From NCBI RefSeq assembly GCF_009733865.1, contig NZ_WOFB01000015.1, positions 108,889 through 172,888 on the forward strand: a DNA stretch of 64,000 bases. The letters are read 5' to 3'. Within the stretch, counting starts at the first letter, position 1, and the number at the start of each line of letters is the position of its first letter. Source of the DNA: Oceanobacillus salinisoli. Lineage in GTDB: Bacteria > Bacillota > Bacilli > Bacillales > Amphibacillaceae. This document shows positions 52,250 through 60,160 of the stretch, piece after piece. Both the position numbers and the translations under genes were made by a program. The notes beneath the pieces were generated by a model. That model made no database searches and was not told the origin of the DNA. It worked only from the letters and a program-made list of their open reading frames with translations.

Positions 52250-52925
52250 ATGATTTCAGTGTACCATTATAGACCACTTCATCGAAGACGTATTTCATAA
52301 TTTTGAAAGCCAGATGATTGAGGATGAGAAGGAATTAATCATTATATTAAATAAAGACGATATGGATTTGGCCATGTGGAAAAAACGAGCATCCTACTAT
52401 CCTAATGTTTCTGTTTTTCAGCTTCCAGAAGAAACTTCTCCTGGATTATGTCAAAATTTTGCCGTTCACAAAGCGAAATATCATATCATTGCCAAATTTG
52501 ATGATGATGATTTTTATTCCCCATATTATCTCAAAGAACAACTCCATGCTTTTTATAACACAGGCGCCGATATTGTAGGTAAAAGGGACTGTTTTTACTA
52601 TTTAGAAGGCGAAAATAAATTAGTTGAAACTACCTTTAGCCAAGAAAATCTGTTTGTTGAGAGAGTAACTGATTCCAGCCTTATGTTTCGCAAAGAAATT
52701 TTTCAAACACTGCAATTTCCGGATTTAAATAGAAGTTATGATAACAAATTTCAACAGATCTGCTTAAAAAATGGTTTTATAATTTACTCCACCAGTAAAT
52801 ATATTACACCGTTGTTAGGAGACCCAACAAGAAGACACATACTTGGGGTATCCCCGAAAAGACATAAAGCGTATATTTTCTGTCGTAGGAAAATAGATAA
52901 TTATAAGATTATGTTACAAGATTAG
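52250..52925 (+). pseudogene. Decayed small GT-A glycosyltransferase, paralogue 3
   Basis: The ATG at 52250 and its GGAAAGGAG site survive, and the first residues are MISV, as in paralogue 5. The frame then shifts within six codons: TIIDHFIEDVFHNFESQ is readable in another phase. The long middle frame (from MIEDEKELIIILNKDDMD, with intact FDDDD at 52498-52512) runs to about 52800, after which the expected ending (DTYLGYPRKDIKRIFSVVGK) is again split over two phases. At least three frameshifts, so a non-functional copy. A truncated product from ATG 52314 cannot be excluded. Confidence 0.75.
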
Positions 52926-53004
52926 TATAATGATGAGCTAATAAGCTTCTTGGGACCTTTTCCCATTTACCCGAATAACTTGAAATATGAATAAGGAGGA
53001 TACT

Positions 53005-53694
53005 ATGGTTTCCATTGTGACTTGTACGATTAGAGATCATCTAATAGACAACGTTTTCAGAAACTTTAAACAGCAACTTATTAAGGAAAAAGAACTCATT
53101 ATTGTTCTGAATAAAGACGAAATGGACCTTAAAAAGTGGAAAGAGCGTGGGAAAAAGTTTAAGAATGTCCATGTTTTTAAACTGCCAGAAACCGTAACAT
53201 CAGGAGAGGCTCATAATTTTGGAGCCCATAAAGCCAAATATGATATTGTTGCAAAGTTTGATGACGATGACTATTATTCACCCTATTATTTAAAAGGGCA
53301 AATTGACATTTTGCAAAAAAAGGATACTGACATTATTGGAAAAAGAGATTGCTATTATTATTTAGAAAGGGAAAAAAAATTAATTAAAACTCCATTCAAG
53401 ATGGAAAATCAGTATGTAGATCGTGTCATGGGTTCAAGTCTAATCTTTAAAAAACAAATATTAAATACTATTGAATTTCCTAAATTAAATAAAGACATTG
53501 ATTCTATTTTCCAGAAAGAGTGCAGAAAACATGGGTATAAAATTTACTCTACTGATCGGGAAAATTATGTTTGTGTGAGAAGAGCAAATAAAAATAGTCA
53601 CACGTGGAAAATTAAAGATTCCCAGTTAAAAAATTTCTGTATCTTGGTTGGTAAAATGGATGATTATACCTCTTATGTAACAAAACCAGTTTAA
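53005..53694 (+). CDS. Small GT-A glycosyltransferase, paralogue 4
   Basis: A 229-residue enzyme: MVSIVTCTIRDHLIDNVF, KELIIVLNKDEMD, KFDDDDYYSPYYLKGQ at about 84-99, IIGKRDCYYYLE, GSSLIFKKQIL and RRANKNSHTWKI. All blocks are intact. AAGGAGGAT precedes ATG 53005; the frame's earlier ATG is upstream of that site. It is closest to paralogue 5, 20 bases downstream, so the two look like a recent tandem duplication in one transcript. Confidence 0.84.
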   Translation: MVSIVTCTIRDHLIDNVFRNFKQQLIKEKELIIVLNKDEMDLKKWKERGKKFKNVHVFKLPETVTSGEAHNFGAHKAKYDIVAKFDDDDYYSPYYLKGQIDILQKKDTDIIGKRDCYYYLEREKKLIKTPFKMENQYVDRVMGSSLIFKKQILNTIEFPKLNKDIDSIFQKECRKHGYKIYSTDRENYVCVRRANKNSHTWKIKDSQLKNFCILVGKMDDYTSYVTKPV

Positions 53695-53714
53695 TACTTT
53701 ATAGGAGGATGGTT

Positions 53715-54404
53715 ATGATTTCTGTTATTACAAGCACGATGAGGGAGCATTTAATAGATGCTGTTTTTGATAATTTCACAAGTCAAAAATGGGAGGAAAA
53801 AGAGCTCATCATCATATTAAATAAGGACAATATGGATATTAAACTTTGGAAGAGGCGTGCTAAAGAATTTGAGAAAATATCCGTCTATCAATTACCCGAG
53901 GATGTAACAGTCGGTGAATGCCAAAACTTTGGAGTCAATAAAGCAAAGTACCCTATCATTGCAAAATTTGATGATGATGATTATTATTCACCATACTACT
54001 TGAAAGGACAAGTGAAAGCTTTAAAAAACAAGGGAGCCCATATCGTAGGTAAGCGAGATTGTTTTTATTATTTAGAAGCGAAAAACGCTTTGGTAAAAAC
54101 AACTTTTAATAAACAAAATCAATTTGTAAATAAAGTTACCGATTCAAGCCTCATGTTTCGGAAAGAAATATTTGATCATGTGCAGTTTCCTAAACATAAT
54201 AAGTCCTTTGATAGATTTTTTCAAGAGCAATGTTATAAAAAAGGGTTTAAGATTTATTCAACGGATCGATATAATTATACGGTGGTTAGAAGAGCAGATA
54301 AACACACACACACGTGGCAGATTCCCGATGAAAAACTAAAACGATTCAGCACAAATGTAAAAATATTGAATGACTATAAGTCCTATGTAACAAAACCTCT
54401 ATAA
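53715..54404 (+). CDS. Small GT-A glycosyltransferase, paralogue 5
   Basis: A 229-residue enzyme of the same length as paralogues 2 and 4: MISVITSTMREHLIDAVFDNF, KELIIILNKDNMD, KFDDDDYYSPYYLKGQ, IVGKRDCFYYLEAKN and RRADKHTHTWQIPDEKLKRF, ending SYVTKPL (paralogue 4 ends SYVTKPV). AGGAGG precedes ATG 53715. A strong bidirectional terminator follows directly. Substrate unknown. Confidence 0.84.
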   Translation: MISVITSTMREHLIDAVFDNFTSQKWEEKELIIILNKDNMDIKLWKRRAKEFEKISVYQLPEDVTVGECQNFGVNKAKYPIIAKFDDDDYYSPYYLKGQVKALKNKGAHIVGKRDCFYYLEAKNALVKTTFNKQNQFVNKVTDSSLMFRKEIFDHVQFPKHNKSFDRFFQEQCYKKGFKIYSTDRYNYTVVRRADKHTHTWQIPDEKLKRFSTNVKILNDYKSYVTKPL

Positions 54405-54407
54405 CGT

Positions 54408-54445
54408 AAAAAGGTGTTTGCCTTTCATAAGCAAACACCTTTTTA
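54408..54445. terminator. Bidirectional terminator after the GT array
   Basis: AAAAAGGTGTTTGC...GCAAACACCTTTTT, a perfect 14-bp stem shared by two convergent transcripts. Confidence 0.9.
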
Positions 54446-55177
54446 CTATTTATAATGTCCCGTTTCACTTTCTAACGTGTTTCTAAAAACGGTTTCTTTT
54501 TCCTTTACTAATTCTTCAAAATTCTCCTGACTTTCATATCCTTCTTCCGTCCATGAGTATGGATGAATTAGAAGCTGTATCTTTGCATATTGTTTAAAAA
54601 GTTCTTTTGACGGATAGCCATAACTCCATCGATGTTTGGAATCGGCAATATATTTTATGCTTACATGCTCTATTTCCTGATCGTTTTCCTTAAAATCAAA
54701 GTATTTTTTATCATACGTATTAATATATTTATCCAGTGACAATCCCTTACGTAACACTTCCTTAGGTGGTCGGTGATAAGAGAATCGATCGATAGGAATA
54801 TGAAGAAACTTCTCCATTGACTTTATATCAGATTTTATATACTTTTTTAATTCACTTAAATCTTTTAACATTCCTAAATGTACATGCAATCCTATCTTGT
54901 GCCCTAACTGATAAATTTCTTTAATCATTTTTATATTTTCTCTGGAAAATGTATTATAGGCATTGTTTCTAATTTGAAACATATAGCTAGTATAGATATC
55001 TTTTCTTGCTTCCAGTTCTGCCATTCTATATGCTCTTTCTACCGAAAATTCAACATCATGTCGAATGACAGCAAAACGATCTGTATGATCACCTACTTCA
55101 CTATAGTCCATTATTGGATAATAATCTTGCAAAAGATCAAGAATATGACTGTACTCTTTATATGAAAATGAATTCAT
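54446..55177 (-). CDS. Polysaccharide deacetylase-like protein
   Basis: A 243-residue protein with a NodB-like barrel: RHDVEFSVERAYRMAELE (first Asp/His motif), YTSYMFQIRNNAYN, GHKIGLHVHLGML (HxH-type second motif), SYHRPP and IQLLIHPYSWTEEGY. Residues at the expected metal positions are present but in a divergent form seen in sugar-modifying deacetylase relatives of glycan clusters. There is no signal peptide, so it acts in the cytoplasm, perhaps on a nucleotide- or lipid-linked amino sugar. It lies 64 bases after the formyltransferase gene, likely the same unit. Confidence 0.72.
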   Translation of the reverse strand: MNSFSYKEYSHILDLLQDYYPIMDYSEVGDHTDRFAVIRHDVEFSVERAYRMAELEARKDIYTSYMFQIRNNAYNTFSRENIKMIKEIYQLGHKIGLHVHLGMLKDLSELKKYIKSDIKSMEKFLHIPIDRFSYHRPPKEVLRKGLSLDKYINTYDKKYFDFKENDQEIEHVSIKYIADSKHRWSYGYPSKELFKQYAKIQLLIHPYSWTEEGYESQENFEELVKEKETVFRNTLESETGHYK

Positions 55178-55241
55178 ATTGACTCCCTCTCTATGCTGTT
55201 TTTCCTTAGGTGTGCTTTAACAATAAGAGACTTTCCTTCCT

Positions 55242-56159
55242 TCAGTGGAATAACTCTCCCTTTCTTATTTCCCTATCAAAAGTGTATCTTTTTATTAAAA
55301 TGGATCCATCAATGGTTTTAACCACAGCTTCTTTACCAAATGTATCGATTACTTCCCCTACTGAAAAGTCGAAAGTATCAATGAATTGATCAAAAGGATA
55401 TGCCTCCCATATCAATAATTTTTTTTGATCGGCACTTAATAGAAATGCTCCAGGAAATGGATGGGTAACCCCTCTAATTAGGTTATATATTTCGCTGGTT
55501 GAAGCAGTTAAATCAATTTTTCCATCATCAGGTGTTCTTTTCGGGTAAAATGTATGATGATTCTTGCTTTGTGGAAATAATGGAATCGTATCGTTTTGGT
55601 AGCATTCAATTAATTTCGTGAGTTGCTTTTTACCAACAAGAAGCACTTTATATTGCAGTGTTTGAATCGTGTCAAATTCATTTATTTCAAACATCTCAGT
55701 TGAAAAGATTTTTCCATCATCCGGCTTCGGATTATATTGAAAGCAATGATTGATAAATCGTGTATGCCCTTTAATTAACGACCAGTTAAGCGGGGAACGT
55801 CCCTTTCCAAATGGTAAATGTCCGGCACTCCCATGAAATCCAAATACACCTGATTTAAATTGAGATAGAACCTCGGCAGGAATAATTCTCTGCCATCCAA
55901 CAGATATCCCTAAATCAAAGGAATTGTTTGTAAAAAAATCCACATCCTTTTTGTCCTTTAATGAATAAGAAGAAACAATATAGACGGGAATACCAAATTT
56001 TTCAGCACATGTTTGCAGGTCTGTATACCCGGAAATAGCTGAATTTTTGTCATCTGCGACGGTTACAATTAAATCAATGGGACGTACCTGTTTATGGATA
56101 TATTCAAGCATATATTTTGTCGTTTCTTTGTTCCCAAACATCACAATTGGATAATGCAT
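55242..56159 (-). CDS. Sugar N-formyltransferase-like protein
   Basis: A 305-residue protein of the methionyl-tRNA/amino-sugar formyltransferase fold. The catalytic signature is visible: FGFHGSAGHLPFGKGRSPLNWSLIKG with His, followed by PDDGKIFS carrying the Asp. The C-terminal domain (from about 200) has the OB-like end typical of Fmt relatives (YNLIRGVTHPFPGAFLL). Absence of other tRNA genes and location among glycan genes favour transfer of formyl from N10-formyl-THF to an amino sugar rather than to Met-tRNA. A sigma-K-like element lies upstream at 56202. Confidence 0.78.
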   Translation of the reverse strand: MHYPIVMFGNKETTKYMLEYIHKQVRPIDLIVTVADDKNSAISGYTDLQTCAEKFGIPVYIVSSYSLKDKKDVDFFTNNSFDLGISVGWQRIIPAEVLSQFKSGVFGFHGSAGHLPFGKGRSPLNWSLIKGHTRFINHCFQYNPKPDDGKIFSTEMFEINEFDTIQTLQYKVLLVGKKQLTKLIECYQNDTIPLFPQSKNHHTFYPKRTPDDGKIDLTASTSEIYNLIRGVTHPFPGAFLLSADQKKLLIWEAYPFDQFIDTFDFSVGEVIDTFGKEAVVKTIDGSILIKRYTFDREIRKGELFH

Positions 56160-56201
56160 TTATCATTACTCCTAATCTTTTATTCTTCTAGCTTTTCTTC
56201 A

Positions 56202-56229
56202 CATCCTATGATGAAAATTGTCTTATAGT
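56202..56229 (-). promoter_or_regulatory. Sigma-K-like promoter of the formyltransferase gene
   Basis: On the minus strand AC (56229-56228), 17 bases, CATAGGATG (56210-56202); one mismatch to CATANNNTA. It lies about 45 bases ahead of the ATG at 56159. Confidence 0.4.
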
Positions 56230-56270
56230 TCTATGTCAATAAACCATCTTTTTCACATTTCTATCCCATT

Positions 56271-56300
56271 AAAAAAAGACTCTGAACTATAGAGTCTTTT
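56271..56300 (-). terminator. Terminator overlapping the DD-peptidase stop
   Basis: AAGACTCT...AGAGTCTT stem followed by TTTTTTT on the minus strand. The stem includes the last codons and the stop of the gene. Confidence 0.85.
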
Positions 56301-57660
56301 CATATTCACCAACAATAATTTCGATAATCTCATCCTCTACCTGTTTTCCCTCTTCCTCATCCAATAAATGATTAACCATAATGGAAAAAATCAGTCGTTT
56401 CCCCTGTTTTGTTGTTAAATACCCGGACAGTGTACTAACCCCTTCAATCGTACCGGTTTTTGCCTTTACATCATACCCTTTTAAGCGGTCGTTCAAGGTT
56501 CCTCCTACCATTTGTTCCCCTTCTCCAGCAATTGGCAAGGAGTTTAAAAAAACTGGAAACCATGCTTCGTTTTGAACTTCATATAAAAGCTTCGTTATTT
56601 CATTTGGAGGGATGGCGTCGCTATGGGAAATACCAGAGCCATCCTTTAATACAAGTGTGTCCACACACAGTCCAAACCTTTGAATTTGTTTCTTCACTAC
56701 ATCAAGTCCCTTTTCCCAGCTTCCCTCTTCATACATCACTTTTCCCATCTCTTTAACAAGAATTTCTGCATGCCCATTATTGCTTTGTTTCATAAAAGGT
56801 ACCAGCAGGTCTGATAATGGCATCGAATTTCTACTCAAAAGTGAATGTAAATTTTCTGGAGCACACCCTAACCTAATGTCCCCTCGCCAAGTAATTCCAG
56901 CCTTTTCCAGCCCATTTTGGAAAAGCTTCATTGCATAGTTCGAAGCATCCCAAACTGCCATAACTTCTTTTTGTTTTTCAGAGTCGGCGGTAATTTTACC
57001 AGAAATAGATATTTGATTGGTGGCGTGTTCTCGTTCCACCATCAATTCTTCCTCCACTTGCTTATTAACAGTTATTGCTTGATTTTCAATCGTAACATAA
57101 TTGATATCAGGAAAAACCTTTATCTCTGGTTTATCTCCAGCATGTTCTCCAGGGGTTATCTCAAGTATAATCGCTCCTGTATCATAGTCCTCATTTGGCG
57201 AAGCGGTTAATGCAGATACTTGGGAGCCATAATAATATTGTTCATCTGTCCAAACTAAATCAGGAGATAGGCGCATATCGTCATACCAAGTATCATCACC
57301 AATGATATCTCCTTTTATTGTCTCAATCCCTTGATTTTTTAATTCCAAAGCAAATCCATCAAAAACCTCTGGCAGAAGAGTTGGATCTCCCTTGCCAACG
57401 AGATAAAGGTTTCCATCAAGTACATTTCCACGTATCTCACCATCTGTTTTTAACTCGGTTAGAAAAGTGTAATCCTCTCCTAATACTGATAATGCTGCAG
57501 CACCTGTTAGCAATTTCATATTAGATGCTGGATGCATACGAATATCCGCTTGATGTTCAAATAGCAAATCACCTGTCTGTGGTGAACGTATACTTATTCC
57601 GATTAATGCTCCCTTCAATTTTGGGTCTTTATGTATGTACTCCAGTATCTTTTCTTTCAT
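56287..57660 (-). CDS. D-alanyl-D-alanine carboxypeptidase/endopeptidase (PBP4a/DacC-type)
   Basis: A 457-residue class C PBP. The active-site motifs are all present: SNMK with Ser46 and Lys49, SNN in MKQSNNGHAE, and KTGT in YDVKAKTGTIEG. The large insert between the first two motifs (about 80-290) is typical of DacB/PBP4a. ATG 57660 has GAGGGGAGAAAAG upstream. No signal peptide is visible at this start, nor in the extension to 57729, which is odd for a wall enzyme; secretion by another route or an intracellular/spore role is possible. It follows the 58141 gene after a terminator. Confidence 0.85.
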   Translation of the reverse strand: MKEKILEYIHKDPKLKGALIGISIRSPQTGDLLFEHQADIRMHPASNMKLLTGAAALSVLGEDYTFLTELKTDGEIRGNVLDGNLYLVGKGDPTLLPEVFDGFALELKNQGIETIKGDIIGDDTWYDDMRLSPDLVWTDEQYYYGSQVSALTASPNEDYDTGAIILEITPGEHAGDKPEIKVFPDINYVTIENQAITVNKQVEEELMVEREHATNQISISGKITADSEKQKEVMAVWDASNYAMKLFQNGLEKAGITWRGDIRLGCAPENLHSLLSRNSMPLSDLLVPFMKQSNNGHAEILVKEMGKVMYEEGSWEKGLDVVKKQIQRFGLCVDTLVLKDGSGISHSDAIPPNEITKLLYEVQNEAWFPVFLNSLPIAGEGEQMVGGTLNDRLKGYDVKAKTGTIEGVSTLSGYLTTKQGKRLIFSIMVNHLLDEEEGKQVEDEIIEIIVGEYEKTL

Positions 57661-57731
57661 TTCTTTTCTCCCCTCTGAATATGTTTTGCTTACTAATTCG
57701 ACAAGGGCTGAAACCATTCCTTTTTTCACAT

Positions 57732-57783
57732 GATAAAAAGCAGTTACTTCGTTAGAACTTGAACAACAAGTAACTGCTTTTAG
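57732..57783 (-). terminator. Terminator after the 58141 gene
   Basis: AAAAGCAGTTACTT...AAGTAACTGCTTTT, a 14-bp stem with a T-rich tail. Confidence 0.8.
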
Positions 57784-57784
57784 G

Positions 57785-58141
57785 TTATCTCCACTTTATG
57801 GAAACCTGTAGTCGGCAGCATTCCACTTCATTGAGATGTGACTTAAATTCTAATCTAATATTATCTGGATTAAAACTAACATCTACCTCAGAAGAAATGC
57901 CCGTTGATTGAATTAAACGTTTAACTTCTTCTTGATTTGACTCTTGTGCAGCACTCATGATTGCCTCATCAAACTCTTTTGAATCTGCTAGCCGATCCAA
58001 TACGACGCTTGCATCATTCATTAACTTTCGCATTTCATTTGCCGACTGATGAAACAATTCAGGGTCAACGGGTGGATACTGACGAACTGGCACAAAAGGA
58101 ATACAACTAGCTGGGCAGTAAATTGGATAGTAATAGTACAT
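57785..58141 (-). CDS. Conserved Bacillales protein, probable sporulation gene
   Basis: A 118-residue protein opening with a Tyr/Pro/Cys-rich stretch (MYYYYPIYCPASCIPFVPVRQYPPVD), then helices (FHQSANEMRKLMNDASVVLDRLADSKEFDEAIMSAAQ) and a strand-rich end (LEFKSHLNEVECCRLQVSIKWR). I recall similar uncharacterised proteins in many spore formers. GGAAGGGGAA precedes ATG 58141. A CATAGGATA element at 58181-58173 on the same strand fits a sigma-K -10, though its -35 is poor. A spore-coat role is an inference. Confidence 0.65.
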   Translation of the reverse strand: MYYYYPIYCPASCIPFVPVRQYPPVDPELFHQSANEMRKLMNDASVVLDRLADSKEFDEAIMSAAQESNQEEVKRLIQSTGISSEVDVSFNPDNIRLEFKSHLNEVECCRLQVSIKWR

Positions 58142-58172
58142 ATCAATTCCCCTTCCATTTAGGTGCACACTT

Positions 58173-58181
58173 TATCCTATG
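58173..58181 (-). promoter_or_regulatory. Possible sigma-K -10 element
   Basis: CATAGGATA on the minus strand, 32 bases before ATG 58141. Only C of the -35 AC is at the right distance. Confidence 0.3.
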
Positions 58182-58315
58182 CAAAGATGCCTAGGATGGA
58201 TAGAGAATTTCCCGTCTTTCCCAATCATTTAATTAATGCCATTTTACAGAATCATGTAAGTATATTATGATATTTCTATCTATACACTAGCATGCATCAA
58301 AGGAGTGATTCACAA

Positions 58316-59095
58316 ATGACATACATAATAAAAGAAATTGCAGAAAAACTTTATCATGCTAATGAAACAAAAACTCCCATTGAATTCATTCGAAATCATT
58401 ATTCTTTAGATGAAAAAACGGCTTATGAGGTGCAGGATGAACTTATCCAAAAAAAGATTACGAAGCATAACGAAGAAATTGCTGGGTATAAAATTAGTAT
58501 GACAAGTGCCGAAACACAGGCAATTGCTAATACCCACGAACCAGCCTATGGTACATTACTCACCTCCAATCTAATAAAAAGCAAAGGAAGCATTTCTCTT
58601 TCGAATTTATTTAGACCATTAGTGGAACCAGAGTTACTGTTTTTCCTAACAGATGATGTATCACCCGATGCAACAGAAGAAGAAATCCTGAATAAAAGTA
58701 AAATTGCAGCTGGACTTGAAATTCCTGATTCGAGGTACATCGATTGGTTTCCAAATTTTTCTTTAGCGGATCTCCTTTGCGATAATACTGCAACAGGACT
58801 TGTAATTGTCTCTGAGCCGACTGATTCTCCTTCATTTGAAGAGTTAGCAAATATTAACATGGAACTTTTCCATAATGGAGAAAAAATTAGTGAGGGGAAT
58901 TCATCAGCGGTATTAGGTAATCCCGTTTCTTCTGTTTCGTGGTTAGTGAAAAAACTTGCCAGCCACCATAAAGTACTGAAAAAGGGGATGGTGATTTCAT
59001 CAGGCACCTTTATCTCACCTTTACCTCTACTAGCAGGTAAATATGAAGCAACCTATTCCTCGGTTGGAAAAGTAGAAGTCTCTTTCTTACCATAA
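58316..59095 (+). CDS. 2-keto-4-pentenoate hydratase-like protein (FAH superfamily)
   Basis: A 259-residue protein of the MhpD/fumarylacetoacetate hydrolase group. Landmarks: AYEVQDELIQKK, GYKISMTSAETQA, EPAYGTLLTSNLI, PLVEPELLFFLTDDV with the metal Glu residues, AAGLEIPDSRYIDW and SAVLGNPVSSVSWLVKKLA. Family members hydrate 2-hydroxypentadienoate in aromatic catabolism or decarboxylate 4-oxalocrotonate. No other catabolic genes are near, so the physiological substrate is open. AAAGGAGTGA precedes ATG 58316. Confidence 0.83.
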   Translation: MTYIIKEIAEKLYHANETKTPIEFIRNHYSLDEKTAYEVQDELIQKKITKHNEEIAGYKISMTSAETQAIANTHEPAYGTLLTSNLIKSKGSISLSNLFRPLVEPELLFFLTDDVSPDATEEEILNKSKIAAGLEIPDSRYIDWFPNFSLADLLCDNTATGLVIVSEPTDSPSFEELANINMELFHNGEKISEGNSSAVLGNPVSSVSWLVKKLASHHKVLKKGMVISSGTFISPLPLLAGKYEATYSSVGKVEVSFLP

Positions 59096-59213
59096 ATCTA
59101 ACTATGAGACGCTCTAAAAGAAGCACCCTTTTTTTCACACCTTTAGATTCAAGCCCTTCCTTAGATCTTCCTTTTCCATATATTATAAGTAAATGGAAAA
59201 GGGAGGTGAAACA

Positions 59214-59312
59214 ATGGATTACAGCGGATACGGAAGTAACTTTGCGTTGATTGTTGTTCTCTTTATCCTATTGATTATCGTAGGAAGCGCTTATGTTGGC
59301 GGAGGTTACTAA
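59214..59312 (+). CDS. YjcZ-family sporulation peptide, second copy
   Basis: A 32-residue protein: [20 protein letters not shown] then [12 protein letters not shown]. The helix [15 protein letters not shown] is identical to that of the 10496 gene, so the two are paralogues. GGGAGGTGAAAC precedes the ATG, and CATATATTA at 59177-59185 could be a sigma-K -10 (no AC at the right distance). A terminator follows. Confidence 0.83.
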   Translation: MDYSGYGSNFALIVVLFILLIIVGSAYVGGGY

Positions 59313-59361
59313 GCGCTTTATTTACCTGTCATCAACTACTTCTCCTTTGTTGGTGTCAGTG

Positions 59362-59407
59362 TAAAAAATACGACATTCGCTATGGCTTAGTGAATGTCGT
59401 ATTTTTA
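59362..59407. terminator. Bidirectional terminator
   Basis: AAAATACGACATTC...GAATGTCGTATTTTT. The loop (GCTATGGCTTAGT) and arms recall the hairpin of the interspersed repeat family (ACATTCGCT...AGCGAATGT), so the terminator may derive from it. Confidence 0.85.
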
Positions 59408-59452
59408 TGCTTACCTGATAAATGGTTGAGATTATAGATTATCTCTTACTGT

Positions 59453-59890
59453 TTATTGTTGAGGTGCGGATGGTGTAGAAATACTTGACAGGGCTTGTTC
59501 CGCCTCATTAGCATATTGATTTTGAACCGCTAAATCTCCTAATGCTACCATTCCGACTAACTGCCCATTTTCTACTACAGGTAAACGACGGATTTGCTGC
59601 TGTGCCATTAACTGTGCAGCCTGATGTACATCCATTTCAGGTGTTCCTTCTACCATTTGCTGTGCTGTCATCACCTGGGAAATTGGTGTTTGCGCATTTT
59701 GCCCTTGTGCAGTTGTACGCAGTGTTATATCACGGTCTGTTACAATACCAACCATTTGTCCACTGTTGTTAACCACTGGAACAGCACCAATATTATATTG
59801 ACTCATAATTGCAGCCGCTTCCTGTACTGATTGGGTTTCATTCACTGTCATTACATTCTGTGTCATGATATCTCTTAAATACTGTGCCAT
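59453..59890 (-). CDS. Two-CBS-domain protein
   Basis: A 145-residue protein made of two CBS motifs: residues ~8-60 (IMTQNVMTVNETQSVQEAAAIMSQYNIGAVPVVNNSGQMVGIVTDRD) and ~73-125 (MTAQQMVEG... IRRLPVVENGQLVGMVALGDLA), then a Ser/Gln tail. It is similar to B. subtilis YhcV and other stress-type CBS proteins that sense adenylate nucleotides. The Gln richness of the linker is notable. ATAGGAGGTAAG precedes the ATG. It is a single gene. Confidence 0.87.
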   Translation of the reverse strand: MAQYLRDIMTQNVMTVNETQSVQEAAAIMSQYNIGAVPVVNNSGQMVGIVTDRDITLRTTAQGQNAQTPISQVMTAQQMVEGTPEMDVHQAAQLMAQQQIRRLPVVENGQLVGMVALGDLAVQNQYANEAEQALSSISTPSAPQQ

Positions 59891-59956
59891 AAATCTTACC
59901 TCCTATCTATATTCATTTATTATTTTGTTTTATTTCTTCATTGTTATACCATCATA

Positions 59957-60066
59957 ATTAGAAAACTCTCATTCGCTTTAATCGAATGATTCGTTTTTCT
60001 TATACTTAAGACGATATTTTTATCTATGTCCAACCCACTTCTTAGCTAAAATTTATACTTCTAACA
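59957..60066 (+). repeat. Hairpin-plus-tail repeat, copy D
   Basis: GAAAACTCTCATTCGCTTTAATCGAATGATTCGTTTTTCTTATACTT followed by ACGATATTTTTATC and TTAGCTAAAATTTATACTTCTAAC matches the hairpin and tail of copies B and C at reduced identity. It lies just upstream of the SOS promoter of the polymerase gene. Confidence 0.6.
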
Positions 60067-60095
60067 AGCACTAGTTAATACGGCAAAAATTTCCA

Positions 60096-60139
60096 TTGAT
60101 ATTTTTTTCTGACCCGCTTATAATAGGAACAAACGTTCT
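60096..60139 (+). promoter_or_regulatory. Sigma-A promoter with overlapping LexA box
   Basis: TTGATA (60096-60101), 17 bases, TATAAT (60119-60124). Directly downstream, GGAACAAACGTTCT (60126-60139) contains GAAC-N4-GTTC, the B. subtilis LexA (DinR) operator. It would block initiation until SOS induction. Confidence 0.88.
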
Positions 60140-60160
60140 ATTTATTGGTGGTGAACTAGC

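Noticed and set aside
52314..52925. An intact fourth glycosyltransferase starting at ATG 52314
   Set aside because: The conserved N-terminal strand and C-terminal end are readable only in other frames, and the real ribosome site belongs to ATG 52250; it is a pseudogene.
45617..54404. A capsule or teichoic-acid export cluster
   Set aside because: No flippase, polymerase, ABC exporter or LCP ligase is found among the genes, and the promoters look sporulation-specific.
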